The notes beneath the pieces were generated by a model, which searched no databases, was not told where the DNA came from, and was given only the letters and a program-made list of their open reading frames with translations. Source: an uncultured Alphaproteobacteria bacterium (GTDB taxonomy: Bacteria; Pseudomonadota; Alphaproteobacteria; HIMB59). From it: 64,000 bases of DNA. Location of the stretch: assembly GCA_902599405.1 (NCBI GenBank), contig CACKFO010000001.1, positions 186,001 through 250,000 of the forward strand, written 5' to 3'. The position numbers were made by a program, and so were the translations under genes. Positions 48,726 to 58,683 of this stretch are shown in pieces (within the stretch, counting starts at the first letter, position 1; each line of letters begins with the position of its first letter).

Positions 48726-49544
48726 TTATAATAGTCTATCTAAATATCCTTCAAATTGAAACTCTCTTAAGTCATTCATGCCTTCGCCATATCCTTCAAA
48801 TACTACAGGAATATTAAAATCATTTATTATTGTTAGAAGAGCTCCATACTTGGCATTAGAATCTACCTTATTTAAAATAATACCATCTAAAGTGATATAT
48901 TCTTGAAAACCCTCTATTACATGTTTTGATGCAAGGCCAGTATTAGCATCTAATGTCAAAAAAGCCCTTATTAAATTAAATTGATCAGATTTTTTTGAAA
49001 CTATATCTGAGATTTTTTTTAGCTCAGCCATTAAGTTTTTGTTGTTATGCTGTCTCCCAGATGTATCAACAATAATAACATCACTCTCTTTCAGATTATC
49101 AATACCTTGAAAAATAACAGCAGATGGATCTTCCATATTATTACCCTTATGAATGGGTACTTCAAATTGATTTGTGAAATGTTCAAGTTGATCGATTGCG
49201 GCAGCCCTGAATGTATCTGCTGCAATTACAGCAGGCCTTAAGCCATTTTTTTGAATGAGATTTATAAATTTACCTATGAATGTTGTTTTACCCGAGCCGT
49301 TATTTCCAGCAATAATATATAAACTTTTATTTTGAGGAGAAAAACCACCAAATTGTTTTTCTTTAAATTTTGTAAGCAGTTCATTTTTAATAACTTTTTT
49401 AATATCCTCTTCTTGTGATTTATTTTCTTTTATTTTTGAAATTATTAAATCAGCAAACTTTGGTTCTACACCATTATCAAACAAAAGATCCTCTATCTCA
49501 TCTATATTTAAATTCTTTTGAAAGATTTTTTTTAAAAAAAACAT
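48726..49544 (-). CDS. ftsY: Signal recognition particle receptor FtsY (NG domain only)
   Basis: Membrane-associated SRP receptor GTPase that docks Ffh-ribosome complexes. At 272 residues it contains the N domain (about 1-65) and G domain but lacks the acidic A domain of E. coli FtsY. P-loop GNNGSGKT at 80-87, insertion-box segment DTFRAAAIDQLEHF, G3 DTSGRQHNN, G4 NKVDSNAKYG (usual TKLDGTAKGG) and closing EGYGEGMNDLREF. The altered G4/closing loop is unusual. It shares a base with the mtaB start, forming the operon dapF-mtaB-ftsY-ispZ. Confidence 0.93.
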   Translation of the reverse strand: MFFLKKIFQKNLNIDEIEDLLFDNGVEPKFADLIISKIKENKSQEEDIKKVIKNELLTKFKEKQFGGFSPQNKSLYIIAGNNGSGKTTFIGKFINLIQKNGLRPAVIAADTFRAAAIDQLEHFTNQFEVPIHKGNNMEDPSAVIFQGIDNLKESDVIIVDTSGRQHNNKNLMAELKKISDIVSKKSDQFNLIRAFLTLDANTGLASKHVIEGFQEYITLDGIILNKVDSNAKYGALLTIINDFNIPVVFEGYGEGMNDLREFQFEGYLDRLL

Positions 49545-50749
49545 TAAATCCTGATAACTTCTCCAACGGGTACACCTACTAAGGGTACTTTATGTTTGAT
49601 ATAATTTTGATCATATCCGATAGCTAATCCTGAATTAAATTCTTCAATAAGTATCTCCCTTGGAAATGAAAGTTTGGATTTTACTTTTTTTAAAATTAAT
49701 TCACCAAGATCTCTTAAAATTTTTGCTCTCTTTTTAATAATTAATTTAGAAACCTGTGGCATCCTTGATGCAGGAGTATTGTTTTTCGGAGAAAAAGGAA
49801 ATATGTGGAGGTGAGAAATTTCGTTGTCTCTTAACAGTTTGTATGTATTTTCAAACATCGTATCTGTTTCTGTAGGAAATCCTGCAATTATATCCGCACC
49901 AAATGAAATATCTTTTCTAATTTTTTTACAACGATCAACAAATTGAAATACATCTTTCGAATTATGTCTTCTTTTCATTCTTTTCAGTATCATGTCATCA
50001 CCAGACTGTATACTAAGGTGAAGATGAGGCATTACTCTTTGATCTTTCAGTACTTCATTAAAATTTTCATCAACTTCAACACAGTCTATTGAGGAGAGTC
50101 GAAGACGTTGCAATTTAGTTTTATCTAAAATATCTAAAATTAAATTGCTTATGTTATATTTGTGATCAAAATCGCTCCCATAATCTGATATATCAACACC
50201 TGTTAAAACAATTTCTTTGACACCATTTTCTACAACTCTTTCCACCTCATCAATTAAGTAAAAAGGATCAAAACTCCTATTATTACCTCTACCAAAAGGA
50301 ATAATACAAAATGTGCACCTATGATTGCATCCTTGTTGAATTACAAGGCTTTCTCTGATTTTAAGGTTTTTATTATCTAAAGATGGGCGGATATCTTGAG
50401 GAGAGTCAAATATGTCTTCTTTAAAATCTACTCCGTGTTCTTCATCTAGCAAAGATGTCCAAGTTTCTGATTTCAGTTTACTTATATTATCAATTACTTT
50501 ATCAACCTCAGTCATTGAAGAATACTTATCTGGTGATATTTGTGCAGCACAACCTGTCATTACAATTTTTCTATCGGGATATTCTTTTTTAATTCTTCTA
50601 ATAGCTTGTCTTACCTGCCTCTCAGTCTCATTTGTGACGGCACAAGAGTTTATAACAACCATATTTTCACTATTATTTACTAATAATTCTTCAATTTTTT
50701 TTCCTTCAAAGTTATTTAGTCGACATCCAAAATTAACAACTTTAGACAT
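49544..50749 (-). CDS. mtaB: tRNA t6A37 methylthiotransferase MtaB
   Basis: Radical-SAM methylthiotransferase (401 residues) converting t6A37 to ms2t6A in tRNAs reading ANN codons. The N-terminal UPF0004 cluster is Cys9, Cys36 and Cys67 (NFGCRLN, NSCAVTNE, MTGCAAQ). The radical-SAM cluster is Cys141, Cys145 and Cys148 in GCNHRCTFCIIPFGRG. The C-terminal TRAM part is short (EILIEEF..VGVPVGEVIRI). The combination and length fit MtaB better than MiaB. It sits between dapF and ftsY with overlap or abutment, an order common in alphaproteobacteria. Confidence 0.93.
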   Translation of the reverse strand: MSKVVNFGCRLNNFEGKKIEELLVNNSENMVVINSCAVTNETERQVRQAIRRIKKEYPDRKIVMTGCAAQISPDKYSSMTEVDKVIDNISKLKSETWTSLLDEEHGVDFKEDIFDSPQDIRPSLDNKNLKIRESLVIQQGCNHRCTFCIIPFGRGNNRSFDPFYLIDEVERVVENGVKEIVLTGVDISDYGSDFDHKYNISNLILDILDKTKLQRLRLSSIDCVEVDENFNEVLKDQRVMPHLHLSIQSGDDMILKRMKRRHNSKDVFQFVDRCKKIRKDISFGADIIAGFPTETDTMFENTYKLLRDNEISHLHIFPFSPKNNTPASRMPQVSKLIIKKRAKILRDLGELILKKVKSKLSFPREILIEEFNSGLAIGYDQNYIKHKVPLVGVPVGEVIRI

Positions 50750-51562
50750 TTAAATATTAATCGATGATTGATAAACTAACTCTGCAGGGCCTTGAAGGAA
50801 TACCATCTTGTCCTTGATTTCTGTTTTTAATACTGATCGTTCAGTAACTACTTTGATTTTAGAGGACACAAAGTCATTATGATTTAAAACAAAAGCAGTA
50901 GCACAAGTTCCTGAACCACATGCTAGTGTATGTCCGCCACCTCGCTCCCAAAATAATACTTTTACTTTTGATTTTTTTAATACCTCTACAAAAGTAATAT
51001 TAGCTTGATCAGGAAATAATTTATTTTTTACAAGTAAAGGCCCTAACATATTTAATTTAATTAGCTTTAAATTCTTTACTAATACAACACAATGAGGGTT
51101 TCCAATATTTGCCCCCATTATTTTTATTAACCCAGGTATCTTTATTCTTTTAATTTGAATACTTTGAGAGTCAATTTTTTTTGATAAAGGAATTTTTTTC
51201 CAATCTAAAGTTACTTCCCCAACATTGATTTTGTATTCCTTTTGAGTTTTCTTACCAAAATGTAAAAATTTATGAGTTTTAATGACTGCCTTTTTAACTT
51301 TTTTTACTTCAACTAAATATTTGTAGGCACATCGCAATCCATTCCCACAATTTTTTCCAAGTGAGCCATCTGAGTTATAAAATGTAACTTGATAATATGA
51401 ACTGATTTTTTTTAATAGAATTAATTGATCGCAACCTACCCCAAAACGCCTGTCGCAAAGTCTTTTAATAACCTTTTTTGACTTTCTAATGAAATCAACG
51501 TTTTTATCCACAATAATAAAGTCATTTCCTGCTCCTTGAGCTTTCATAAAAGGTATTTTCAT
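50750..51562 (-). CDS. dapF: Diaminopimelate epimerase
   Basis: Cytosolic racemase converting LL- to meso-diaminopimelate for lysine and peptidoglycan. The frame extends to a GTG at 51592, but Met at 51562 gives the family start MKIPFMKAQGAGNDF (270 residues). The two catalytic cysteines are in KNCGNGLRC and ACGSGTCATAF, with NIGNPHCV and the ERGGGHTLACGSG loop between. The lysine content is very high for this enzyme. It is the first gene of the minus-strand run dapF-mtaB-ftsY-ispZ and divergent from ffh. Confidence 0.95.
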   Translation of the reverse strand: MKIPFMKAQGAGNDFIIVDKNVDFIRKSKKVIKRLCDRRFGVGCDQLILLKKISSYYQVTFYNSDGSLGKNCGNGLRCAYKYLVEVKKVKKAVIKTHKFLHFGKKTQKEYKINVGEVTLDWKKIPLSKKIDSQSIQIKRIKIPGLIKIMGANIGNPHCVVLVKNLKLIKLNMLGPLLVKNKLFPDQANITFVEVLKKSKVKVLFWERGGGHTLACGSGTCATAFVLNHNDFVSSKIKVVTERSVLKTEIKDKMVFLQGPAELVYQSSINI

Positions 51563-51611
51563 AGACCAGCTATAGTGATATAAATTCCTCACTAAATAAA
51601 GGAAAAATTAG

Positions 51612-51644
51612 TCGGCCGATGAGTATCATTCGCCGATTTTTTTT
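51612..51644 (+). terminator. Terminator-like hairpin directly upstream of ffh
   Basis: Stem TCGGCCGATGA/TCATTCGCCGA (two internal mismatches, three-base loop) followed immediately by T8. It ends nine bases before the ffh ATG and is oriented with it, in a divergent region where no upstream plus-strand gene needs terminating. It may be an attenuator or leader element of ffh. Confidence 0.6.
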
Positions 51645-51653
51645 ATTTTTTAA

Positions 51654-53006
51654 ATGTTAGAAAATATAACAAATAAGATAACTGGAATTTTTCAAGGTCT
51701 CTCAAATAAAGGCGCTATCACTGAAAAAGATTTAGAGACAACCCTGCGAGAGGTCAGAGTTGCTCTGTTAGAGGCAGATGTCTCTCTTAAAGTATCTAAA
51801 GATCTTATTAAAAAAATCCAAGAAAAAGCACTTGGCCAAAAAGTAATTGAAAACGTCCAGCCAGGACAACAAATAATTAAAATAGTAAGTGATGAACTAA
51901 CAGAAATACTTGGTGTTCAAAGTAGCGAGTTAAACTTTAAAAATAAACCCTCAACTTTTTTAATGTGTGGTCTGCAGGGTGCAGGTAAAACAACATCAAT
52001 TGCAAAACTAGCTCATTACTGTCAAAATTCTCTTAATAAATCTGTAGCACTTGTGTCAACAGATTTAAGAAGACCAGCCGCTATAGACCAACTTCGTATT
52101 TTATCTCAAAAAAATAATATTCAGTTTATTGAGCCAATAAATGAAAATATAAAAGATATTGTCAATAATGCTCTTGAACAAAGTAAAAAACTTTTATCGG
52201 ATGTTTTAATTATAGATACCTCAGGTCGAATTAGTACAGATGAGGAATTACTTTTAGAACTGAAAACAATTCATGATTTGGCAAAACCACAAGAGAATTT
52301 ACTTGTTTTAGACTCAATGATGGGTCAACAAGCCCTAAGCGTTGTAGAGTCTTTTAACACCACAGCACCACTTACTGGATTTATATTAACAAGATTGGAC
52401 GCAGACCCAAGAGGAGGAGTTGCACTTTCAGCAAAATATCAAACAGGTTTGCCAATTCGTTTCTTTGGATCAGGAGAAAATATTGAAGATTTTGAAGTTT
52501 TTCACCCAGAGAGAATAGCTTCTAGAATTCTTGGTATGGGAGATGTTGTTTCATTAGTTGAAAAAGCACAAAAAGATTTTGATCAAAAAGAAATGGAAAA
52601 TCTCCAATCTCAGATGATGAGTGGGAAATTCAATATGAATGATCTTTTAAAACAGTTTTCTCAAATGAAAAAAATGGGCGGAATGTCTGGACTAATGTCA
52701 CACATGCCAGGTGTCAACAAAATTAAAAATATGATGGAGAGTGGAGATTTTGACGAAAAAGTTATTGATCATCAAATTGCAATTATTTGCTCAATGACAA
52801 GAGAAGAAAGAGTTGATCCTGATTTATTAAAAGCTTCAAGAAAAAGAAGAATAGCAACAGGGTCTGGTAGACAGGTACACGAGGTCAACAGGCTTTTAAA
52901 ACAATTTGAGCAAACTAAAAAACTTATGAAACAAGCTCAAAAACCAGGTTTTGCAAATAAAATAAAAAGTTTATTAGGCGGAAACCAAATGCCAACGATT
53001 GAATAA
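51654..53006 (+). CDS. ffh: Signal recognition particle protein Ffh
   Basis: SRP54-type GTPase (450 residues) that binds 4.5S RNA and hydrophobic signal sequences and targets ribosomes to FtsY. The N domain is at about 1-95; P-loop GLQGAGKT at 106-113; DLRRPAAIDQL, DTSGRIS and TRLDADPRGGVALS follow. The Met-rich M domain is at about 300-440, with MKKMGGMSGLMSHMPG and the RNA-binding SRKRRIATGSGRQVHEVN. No Shine-Dalgarno is visible: the 17 bases before the ATG are almost all T and A. rpsP follows after 18 bases. Confidence 0.97.
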   Translation: MLENITNKITGIFQGLSNKGAITEKDLETTLREVRVALLEADVSLKVSKDLIKKIQEKALGQKVIENVQPGQQIIKIVSDELTEILGVQSSELNFKNKPSTFLMCGLQGAGKTTSIAKLAHYCQNSLNKSVALVSTDLRRPAAIDQLRILSQKNNIQFIEPINENIKDIVNNALEQSKKLLSDVLIIDTSGRISTDEELLLELKTIHDLAKPQENLLVLDSMMGQQALSVVESFNTTAPLTGFILTRLDADPRGGVALSAKYQTGLPIRFFGSGENIEDFEVFHPERIASRILGMGDVVSLVEKAQKDFDQKEMENLQSQMMSGKFNMNDLLKQFSQMKKMGGMSGLMSHMPGVNKIKNMMESGDFDEKVIDHQIAIICSMTREERVDPDLLKASRKRRIATGSGRQVHEVNRLLKQFEQTKKLMKQAQKPGFANKIKSLLGGNQMPTIE

Positions 53007-53024
53007 ATACAGAAGGGAGAAATC

Positions 53025-53618
53025 ATGGCGACAAAAATAAGACTAGCAAGAGGAGGTTCAAAAAAAAGACCTTTCTATAGAATTGTGGTTGCAGATGAGA
53101 GAGCACCAAGAGACGGTAACTTCATTGAAAAAATAGGCAACTTCAATCCAATGGTTCCCAAGGATCATAAGGAAAGAGTAATGCTTAGCAAAGAAAGAGC
53201 TGAACATTGGCTTAAGGTTGGGGCCCTGCCAACAGAAAGAGTTCAAAAAATTCTCTCTGAATTAGGAATGATGGAAGCTCCAAAAATAACTGAGAAAACA
53301 AAAAAGCATTTACCAAAGGCAAAGGCTCAAGAAAGAGTTAAAGCAAAAGAAGAAGCAGCATCAAAAGCTTTAGAAGAGGCAAAAGCTACTGAAGAAGCAG
53401 CTAAAGCAGAGGACGAAAAACCTACTGAGGAGGCAACTACCACAGAGGAGCAACCGCCTGTTGAAGAAGCAGCAGTTGAAAAACCAGCTGAAGAGGTGAA
53501 GACAGAAGAGACTTCTGAGCCGGAGGAAAAGAAAGAAGAAGCTCCTGCAAAAGAAGAGCCCAAAGAGGAAGAGGGTTCAACTGAGGTATCAGAGGATAAA
53601 CCCGAAACTAAAGAGTAA
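53025..53618 (+). CDS. rpsP: 30S ribosomal protein S16 with long acidic tail
   Basis: Small-subunit protein S16. The conserved core ([25 protein letters not shown].. [11 protein letters not shown] and [15 protein letters not shown]) ends near residue 95. It is followed by about 100 residues of Glu/Ala/Lys/Thr-rich sequence with [20 protein letters not shown]-like runs. S16 normally has 80-165 residues, so this tail is at the long end. GGGAG precedes the ATG. It heads the conserved rpsP-rimM-trmD-rplS block. Confidence 0.96.
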   Translation: MATKIRLARGGSKKRPFYRIVVADERAPRDGNFIEKIGNFNPMVPKDHKERVMLSKERAEHWLKVGALPTERVQKILSELGMMEAPKITEKTKKHLPKAKAQERVKAKEEAASKALEEAKATEEAAKAEDEKPTEEATTTEEQPPVEEAAVEKPAEEVKTEETSEPEEKKEEAPAKEEPKEEEGSTEVSEDKPETKE

Positions 53619-53624
53619 TTACTT

Positions 53625-54122
53625 GTGACTCCCTTTGAGAAGCATTTCATACAAGTTGGTGTAATTGGCAGACCTAAAGGAACTAAGGGTCTGCTAAGGT
53701 TTCACAGTTATTTAAATGATGATCGTGATGTAAATCAATTTAAAAAATTTTATTTAGATAATGAAAAAACTATTAACTTAAAACTAGTATCTTTTGATAA
53801 AAAAAGCCCACTTATAACAATCGACGAAATAAATAATAGAACAGACATTGAAAAGTTTGTTAATAAAAAAATTTTTTTAAAAAAAGAACAACTATCACCA
53901 GTAAAAGGAAATGAATATTATTTCCACGATCTAGAGGGACTTGAGGTATTTGATAATAAAGACCAGAGAGTTGGAGAGGTTGCTTCAGTTGTAAATTTTG
54001 GTGCAGGGGATTTATTGGAAATATATTTTATTAAAAGTAAAAAAAAGGAATTTTTCAGATTTACTGAGCAAAACTTTCCATTTGTAAATATTAAAGAAAA
54101 AAAAATTATAATTAAAAATTAA
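53625..54122 (+). CDS. rimM: Ribosome maturation factor RimM
   Basis: A 165-residue 30S assembly factor that binds S19 near the 16S head. The N-terminal barrel (VGVIGRPKGTKGLLRFHSY) and C-terminal PRC-barrel (YYFHDLEGLEVFDNKDQRVGEVASVVNFGAGDLLEIYF) are both present. The start is GTG at 53625, six bases after the rpsP stop; the protein would otherwise lack its first strand. It shares a base with the trmD ATG. Confidence 0.94.
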   Translation: MTPFEKHFIQVGVIGRPKGTKGLLRFHSYLNDDRDVNQFKKFYLDNEKTINLKLVSFDKKSPLITIDEINNRTDIEKFVNKKIFLKKEQLSPVKGNEYYFHDLEGLEVFDNKDQRVGEVASVVNFGAGDLLEIYFIKSKKKEFFRFTEQNFPFVNIKEKKIIIKN

Positions 54123-54847
54123 TGTTAAAATTTAATATTCTTACTTTATTTCCGGAAGTTTTTCCTGGAATTTTACAACACGGCTTGTTGGGCAAAGCTC
54201 TGTCAAAAAATCATTTCGAAATCAATACTATCAACATAAGAGATTACAGTGATTTATCTGCGAACTCTGTCGATGATAAACCATTTAGTGGTGGCGCAGG
54301 TATGGTATTAAGACCTGATATAATTTCAAAATCTATCGAAGCAAACTTTAATAAAAATGAATTAGATAGCTGTATTAAAATATGTTTTTCTGCCAAAGGT
54401 AAAAAACTCACTCAAAAAAAATTAACTAATTATAATTTAAATAAAAATTTTATTTTACTAAATGGTAGATATGAGGGCATTGACCAAAGAGTAATTGACT
54501 ATTATGAATTTCAAGAAATTTCTGTGAGCGATGTCATATTAAACGGAGGAGAGATAGCATCATTATTATTTATTGAGGCGTTAATGAGACTCCAACCTGG
54601 TGTTCTCGGAAATAATGATACCCACACTATTGAGTCATTTCAAAATGGACTAGTTGAACATGATCAATTCACTAGACCAAACCCATGGATAACCCCTGAT
54701 CATTCAGAAATAGAAGTACCTTCTATACTCGTGAGTGGTAAACATGCTGATATAGATCTTTGGAAACACCAAAATTCGTTGGAAAATACTGAAAAAAATA
54801 GACCAGATTTATTTAAAAACTATTTAAAAAAAAACAAAAATGAGTAG
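54122..54847 (+). CDS. trmD: tRNA (guanine37-N1)-methyltransferase
   Basis: SPOUT-class methyltransferase (241 residues) making m1G37 in tRNAs that read codons starting with C, using S-adenosylmethionine. It has KPFSGGAGMVLRPDI, LLNGRYEGIDQRVIDYY and the trefoil-knot SVSDVILNGGEIASL, plus the C-terminal helical domain with EHDQFTRPNPW. It has a one-base overlap with rimM. The 50 bases to rplS contain only the rplS ribosome site. Confidence 0.96.
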   Translation: MLKFNILTLFPEVFPGILQHGLLGKALSKNHFEINTINIRDYSDLSANSVDDKPFSGGAGMVLRPDIISKSIEANFNKNELDSCIKICFSAKGKKLTQKKLTNYNLNKNFILLNGRYEGIDQRVIDYYEFQEISVSDVILNGGEIASLLFIEALMRLQPGVLGNNDTHTIESFQNGLVEHDQFTRPNPWITPDHSEIEVPSILVSGKHADIDLWKHQNSLENTEKNRPDLFKNYLKKNKNE

Positions 54848-54897
54848 AATATGCCGCTCTGATACCACCCATATTCTAATATTGGATGGAGCACACA

Positions 54898-55569
54898 ATG
54901 AATGAAATTATTAAAAATTACGAACAATCACAAATTCAGCAGATTTTAAAAAGTTCAAAGGTTTCAGACTTCGCGCCAGGTGACACTGTCAAAGTTAACG
55001 TTAAGATTAAAGAAGGAAATAAAGAGAGAGTGCAAGCATTTCAAGGTGTCTGTATTGGTAAAAAAAATAACGGCCTTAATTCTTCATTTACTGTTAGAAA
55101 AATTTCTAGTGGTGAAGGTGTTGAAAGGGTTTTTCCATTATACAGTAATGTTATCGACTCAATCGAACGTGTAAAAGTTGGAGATGTAAGAAGAGCTAAA
55201 TTATATTATCTAAGAGGTTTGTCTGGCAAAAAAGCAAGAATTGCAGAAAGAACTGACGGTCGAGCATATGATGATAACCAATTTGTATCCACAATCGAAG
55301 ATGCTGAAGAAATTTCAGAGGTTAGTACTGAAGAAAATAAATCAGATACACCTGTAACTGACGAAACACCAAAGGAAGAAGCTAAAGAGACCAAAACAGA
55401 GGAAACTTCATCTCAAGAAGCCCCTAAGTCTGAAGACAACTCTAAAGAAGAAATTAAAGAAACTAAATCAGAGGAATCATCACCACAAGAAGAACCCAAA
55501 GTTGAAGATGAGCCAAAAGAGGAAAAGCCTGTAGAGAAAAAAATAGAAGAGGCAGAAACTAAAAGCTAA
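54898..55569 (+). CDS. rplS: 50S ribosomal protein L19 with long acidic tail
   Basis: Large-subunit protein L19. The frame opens at 54886, but ATG 54898 follows GGAG at good spacing and gives the usual [10 protein letters not shown] start (223 residues). The core ([29 protein letters not shown].. [24 protein letters not shown]) ends near residue 125. The remaining 95 residues are Glu/Lys/Ser/Thr/Pro-rich ([12 protein letters not shown]-like). L19 is normally 115-150 residues. It is the last gene of the rpsP block; leuC starts 10 bases later. Confidence 0.96.
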   Translation: MNEIIKNYEQSQIQQILKSSKVSDFAPGDTVKVNVKIKEGNKERVQAFQGVCIGKKNNGLNSSFTVRKISSGEGVERVFPLYSNVIDSIERVKVGDVRRAKLYYLRGLSGKKARIAERTDGRAYDDNQFVSTIEDAEEISEVSTEENKSDTPVTDETPKEEAKETKTEETSSQEAPKSEDNSKEEIKETKSEESSPQEEPKVEDEPKEEKPVEKKIEEAETKS

Positions 55570-55579
55570 AAGTATTATC

Positions 55580-56989
55580 TTGAGCAACCAAGGCCCAAAA
55601 ACACTTTTTGATAAAATCTGGTCTGAGCATCTTGTCGGTCAAAGAGAAGATGGGACTAATCTTTTATATATTGATCGTCATTTAGTTCATGAAGTAACTA
55701 GCCCTCAAGCTTTCGAAGGATTAAAACTATCCAATCGTCCCGTTCATAGACCAGAGGCTACGATAGCTGTCGCAGACCATAATGTTCCTACTATAAATAG
55801 ACAAAATATTGAAGACCCACAAAGTAAAATTCAAGTCGAAACTTTAGCAAAAAACACTAAAGAGCATGGAATTCAATATTTTGATTTAATGGACCAAAGA
55901 CAAGGTATTGTTCACATCATTGGTCCTGAGCAGGGGATTACCCAACCTGGCATGACAATTGTCTGTGGCGACAGTCACACGTCTACCCATGGAGCTTTCG
56001 GAGCTCTCGCTTTTGGTATCGGTACAAGTGAAGTTGAGCATGTTCTGGCTACGCAAACAATTGTTCAAAATCCTGCAAAAAATATGAGAATTTCGGTCAA
56101 TGGTGAACTTCCTTTTGGAGTAAATTCTAAAGATTTAATCTTGTACATAATTGGAAAAATTGGAACAGCTGGGGGAACTGGTCATGTAATTGAGTATGCT
56201 GGTTCATCTATCATGGGCCTTTCTATGGAAGGCAGAATGACTATTTGTAATATGAGCATTGAAGCTGGTGCTCGTGCTGGATTAATTAGCCCAGATCAAA
56301 CAACTTTTAATTATATAAAAGGTAGACCTTATGCCCCTGGAACTGAACACTGGGATCAAGCAGTAGAATACTGGTCATCTCTTCCCTCAGATAATGATGC
56401 AAATTACGATCATGAAATAGTTATAGATAGTTCAGAAATTGACCCAATGGTGACATGGGGAACCAGCCCTGAGGATGTTGTGTCAGTGAAAGGCACGGTG
56501 CCAAATCCAAGTAGTGCTAAAACAGAAAATAAAAAGAAAAGTATCGAAAGATCACTTGAGTATATGGGTCTTAAGCCTGGAACAAAAATTACAGACATTA
56601 AATTAGATAAAATATTCATAGGCTCTTGTACTAATGGTCGAATTGAGGATTTAAGAAAAGTTGCATCTATTGTTAAGGACAAAAAGATTGCTTCACACGT
56701 TCAAGCAATGATAGTACCAGGATCAGGCTTAGTTAAAAAACAAGCAGAAGAAGAGGGAATTGATATAATTTTAAAAGATGCTGGCTTCGAATGGAGAGAG
56801 GCTGGATGTTCAATGTGCCTTGGTATGAATCCCGATCAATTAAAACCAGGTGAAAGGTGCGCATCAACTTCCAATAGAAATTTTGAAGGTAGACAAGGCC
56901 GAGGTGGTAGAACTCATTTAATGAGTCCTGAGCTTGCTGCGGCATCTGCTATTACGGGAAACATTTCAGATATAAGAGATTTTACATAA
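55580..56989 (+). CDS. leuC: 3-isopropylmalate dehydratase large subunit
   Basis: Aconitase-family enzyme (469 residues) isomerising 2- to 3-isopropylmalate in leucine synthesis, acting with LeuD. The [4Fe-4S] cysteines are in [15 protein letters not shown] and [13 protein letters not shown]. Substrate loops [25 protein letters not shown] and [27 protein letters not shown] are intact. The start is TTG at 55580, ten bases after rplS, and no in-frame ATG lies near. leuD starts after one base. Confidence 0.97.
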   Translation: MSNQGPKTLFDKIWSEHLVGQREDGTNLLYIDRHLVHEVTSPQAFEGLKLSNRPVHRPEATIAVADHNVPTINRQNIEDPQSKIQVETLAKNTKEHGIQYFDLMDQRQGIVHIIGPEQGITQPGMTIVCGDSHTSTHGAFGALAFGIGTSEVEHVLATQTIVQNPAKNMRISVNGELPFGVNSKDLILYIIGKIGTAGGTGHVIEYAGSSIMGLSMEGRMTICNMSIEAGARAGLISPDQTTFNYIKGRPYAPGTEHWDQAVEYWSSLPSDNDANYDHEIVIDSSEIDPMVTWGTSPEDVVSVKGTVPNPSSAKTENKKKSIERSLEYMGLKPGTKITDIKLDKIFIGSCTNGRIEDLRKVASIVKDKKIASHVQAMIVPGSGLVKKQAEEEGIDIILKDAGFEWREAGCSMCLGMNPDQLKPGERCASTSNRNFEGRQGRGGRTHLMSPELAAASAITGNISDIRDFT

Positions 56990-56990
56990 A

Positions 56991-57599
56991 ATGGATAAGT
57001 TTCATTCTTTAAAAGGTATCGCAGCTCCTTTACCAATTGTTAATATCGATACTGATATGATTATCCCAAAGCAATTTCTCAAAACAATTAAAAGAACTGG
57101 TCTTGGTGTAAGTTTGTTTTATGAGATGAGATATGATAACGATGGAAACCTCATTAAAGATTTTGTTTTAAATACATCTCCTTTTGATCAGTCAAAAATT
57201 TTGGTTGCTGGTGATAATTTTGGTTGTGGATCAAGTAGAGAACACGCCCCTTGGTCTCTTAAAGATTTTGGAATAAGAAGCGTAATTTCAACAAGTTTTG
57301 CAGATATTTTCTATAATAATTGCTTTCAAAATGGAATTTTACCGATAGTTGTCAGCCCTGAAAACCTCGATCAATTAATGACAGCAGCTAAAAATCAAAT
57401 TGAGTTCACTATCGACCTTCCGGAGCAAATCATTAAAGCTGGCAATCATTCAATCAATTTTGAAATTGAAGAATTCAGAAAAGAAAGACTTTTGCAGGGA
57501 TTAGACGATATAGGCATTACCCTTGGTTACCAAGACAAAATTAATGCATACGAAGAGGACAAAAAAAATAAAAAACCTTGGTTATTTAAAAAAAATTAA
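56991..57599 (+). CDS. leuD: 3-isopropylmalate dehydratase small subunit
   Basis: Swivel-domain partner of LeuC (202 residues, typical length for the proteobacterial form). Conserved segments are [42 protein letters not shown] and [18 protein letters not shown]. The final residues ([12 protein letters not shown]) are a basic family-typical end. Directly abuts leuB. Confidence 0.97.
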   Translation: MDKFHSLKGIAAPLPIVNIDTDMIIPKQFLKTIKRTGLGVSLFYEMRYDNDGNLIKDFVLNTSPFDQSKILVAGDNFGCGSSREHAPWSLKDFGIRSVISTSFADIFYNNCFQNGILPIVVSPENLDQLMTAAKNQIEFTIDLPEQIIKAGNHSINFEIEEFRKERLLQGLDDIGITLGYQDKINAYEEDKKNKKPWLFKKN

Positions 57600-58682
57600 A
57601 TGAGTTCTAAAATTTTAGTTTTACCTGGAGATGGCATAGGTGTGGAAGTTGCAGATCAAGCCATAAGAGTAATTGAAAAATTAAATGAGCAAGGTCTTAA
57701 TGCAAGTTATGAAAAAGATTTAGTTGGAGGCGCTTCATATGATGTTAATGGCGAACCTTTAACTAACTCTGTTTTAGAGAAAGCAAAAAATTCAGATGCT
57801 GTATTATTGGGAGCAGTTGGTGGATCAAAGTGGGATGACGTTGAAAGATCAAAAAGACCAGAAGCTGGGCTTTTAGGTTTGAGGAAAGAATTAGAACTTT
57901 TTGCAAATCTGAGACCTGCATTAGTTTTTGATGCTCTTGTTTCAGCTTCAACTTTAAAAAATGAAGTGGTAAACAATTTAGATATTATGATTGTAAGAGA
58001 ATTGACTGGTGGAGTATATTTTGGTCAACCTCGAGGAATTGAAGACACACCAAATGGTAAGAAAGCGATTGACACACAAATTTATTACGATTACGAAATC
58101 GATAGAATTGCCAGAGTTGCTTTTGATTTAGCCAGAAAAAGAAATAATAAAGTAACATCTGTTGAGAAAGCTAACGTTATGGAAACAGGTGTACTCTGGA
58201 GAGAGATTGTGAAAGAAACTCATAAAGATTTTTCAGATATTACACTAGAAAATATGTTAGCAGATAATTGTGCCATGCAACTTGTCAGAAACCCAAAACA
58301 ATTTGATGTAATAGTTACAGATAATCTTTTTGGAGATCTGCTGAGTGATTGTGCTGCTATGCTCACTGGTTCGCTTGGAATGTTACCATCGGCATCATTA
58401 GGAGAAGAAAAAAATGGCAAAAGACATGGACTTTTTGAGCCCGTTCATGGAAGTGCCCCTGATATTGCAGGTCAAGATAAAGCAAATCCAATCGCTACCA
58501 TTTTAAGTTTGTCTATGATGCTAAAATATAATCTCAATAAACCAGAGTTATCTAACAAAGTAGAAAGTGCTGTCCAAAAAATTCTTTCTGAGGGTTACAG
58601 AACTGGAGACATTTACACAAATGAAGACCAAACTCTTGTTTCCTGTTCTAAAATGGGCGATTTAATAATTGAGAGAATTTAA
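57600..58682 (+). CDS. leuB: 3-isopropylmalate dehydrogenase
   Basis: NAD-dependent oxidative decarboxylase (360 residues) forming 2-ketoisocaproate. It starts MSSKILVLPGDGIGVEV. The substrate-binding region is LGLRKELELFANLRPA, with VRELTGGVYFG, the metal-binding DNLFGDLLSDCAAML and the NAD-binding EPVHGSAPDIAGQDKANP. It abuts leuD and is followed one base later by asd, giving a leuCDB-asd operon. Confidence 0.97.
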   Translation: MSSKILVLPGDGIGVEVADQAIRVIEKLNEQGLNASYEKDLVGGASYDVNGEPLTNSVLEKAKNSDAVLLGAVGGSKWDDVERSKRPEAGLLGLRKELELFANLRPALVFDALVSASTLKNEVVNNLDIMIVRELTGGVYFGQPRGIEDTPNGKKAIDTQIYYDYEIDRIARVAFDLARKRNNKVTSVEKANVMETGVLWREIVKETHKDFSDITLENMLADNCAMQLVRNPKQFDVIVTDNLFGDLLSDCAAMLTGSLGMLPSASLGEEKNGKRHGLFEPVHGSAPDIAGQDKANPIATILSLSMMLKYNLNKPELSNKVESAVQKILSEGYRTGDIYTNEDQTLVSCSKMGDLIIERI

Positions 58683-58683
58683 G

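Noticed and set aside
53327-53650. Serine-rich antisense frame opposite the S16 tail
   Set aside because: It is the complement of Glu/Ala codons. S16 is firmly identified on the plus strand.
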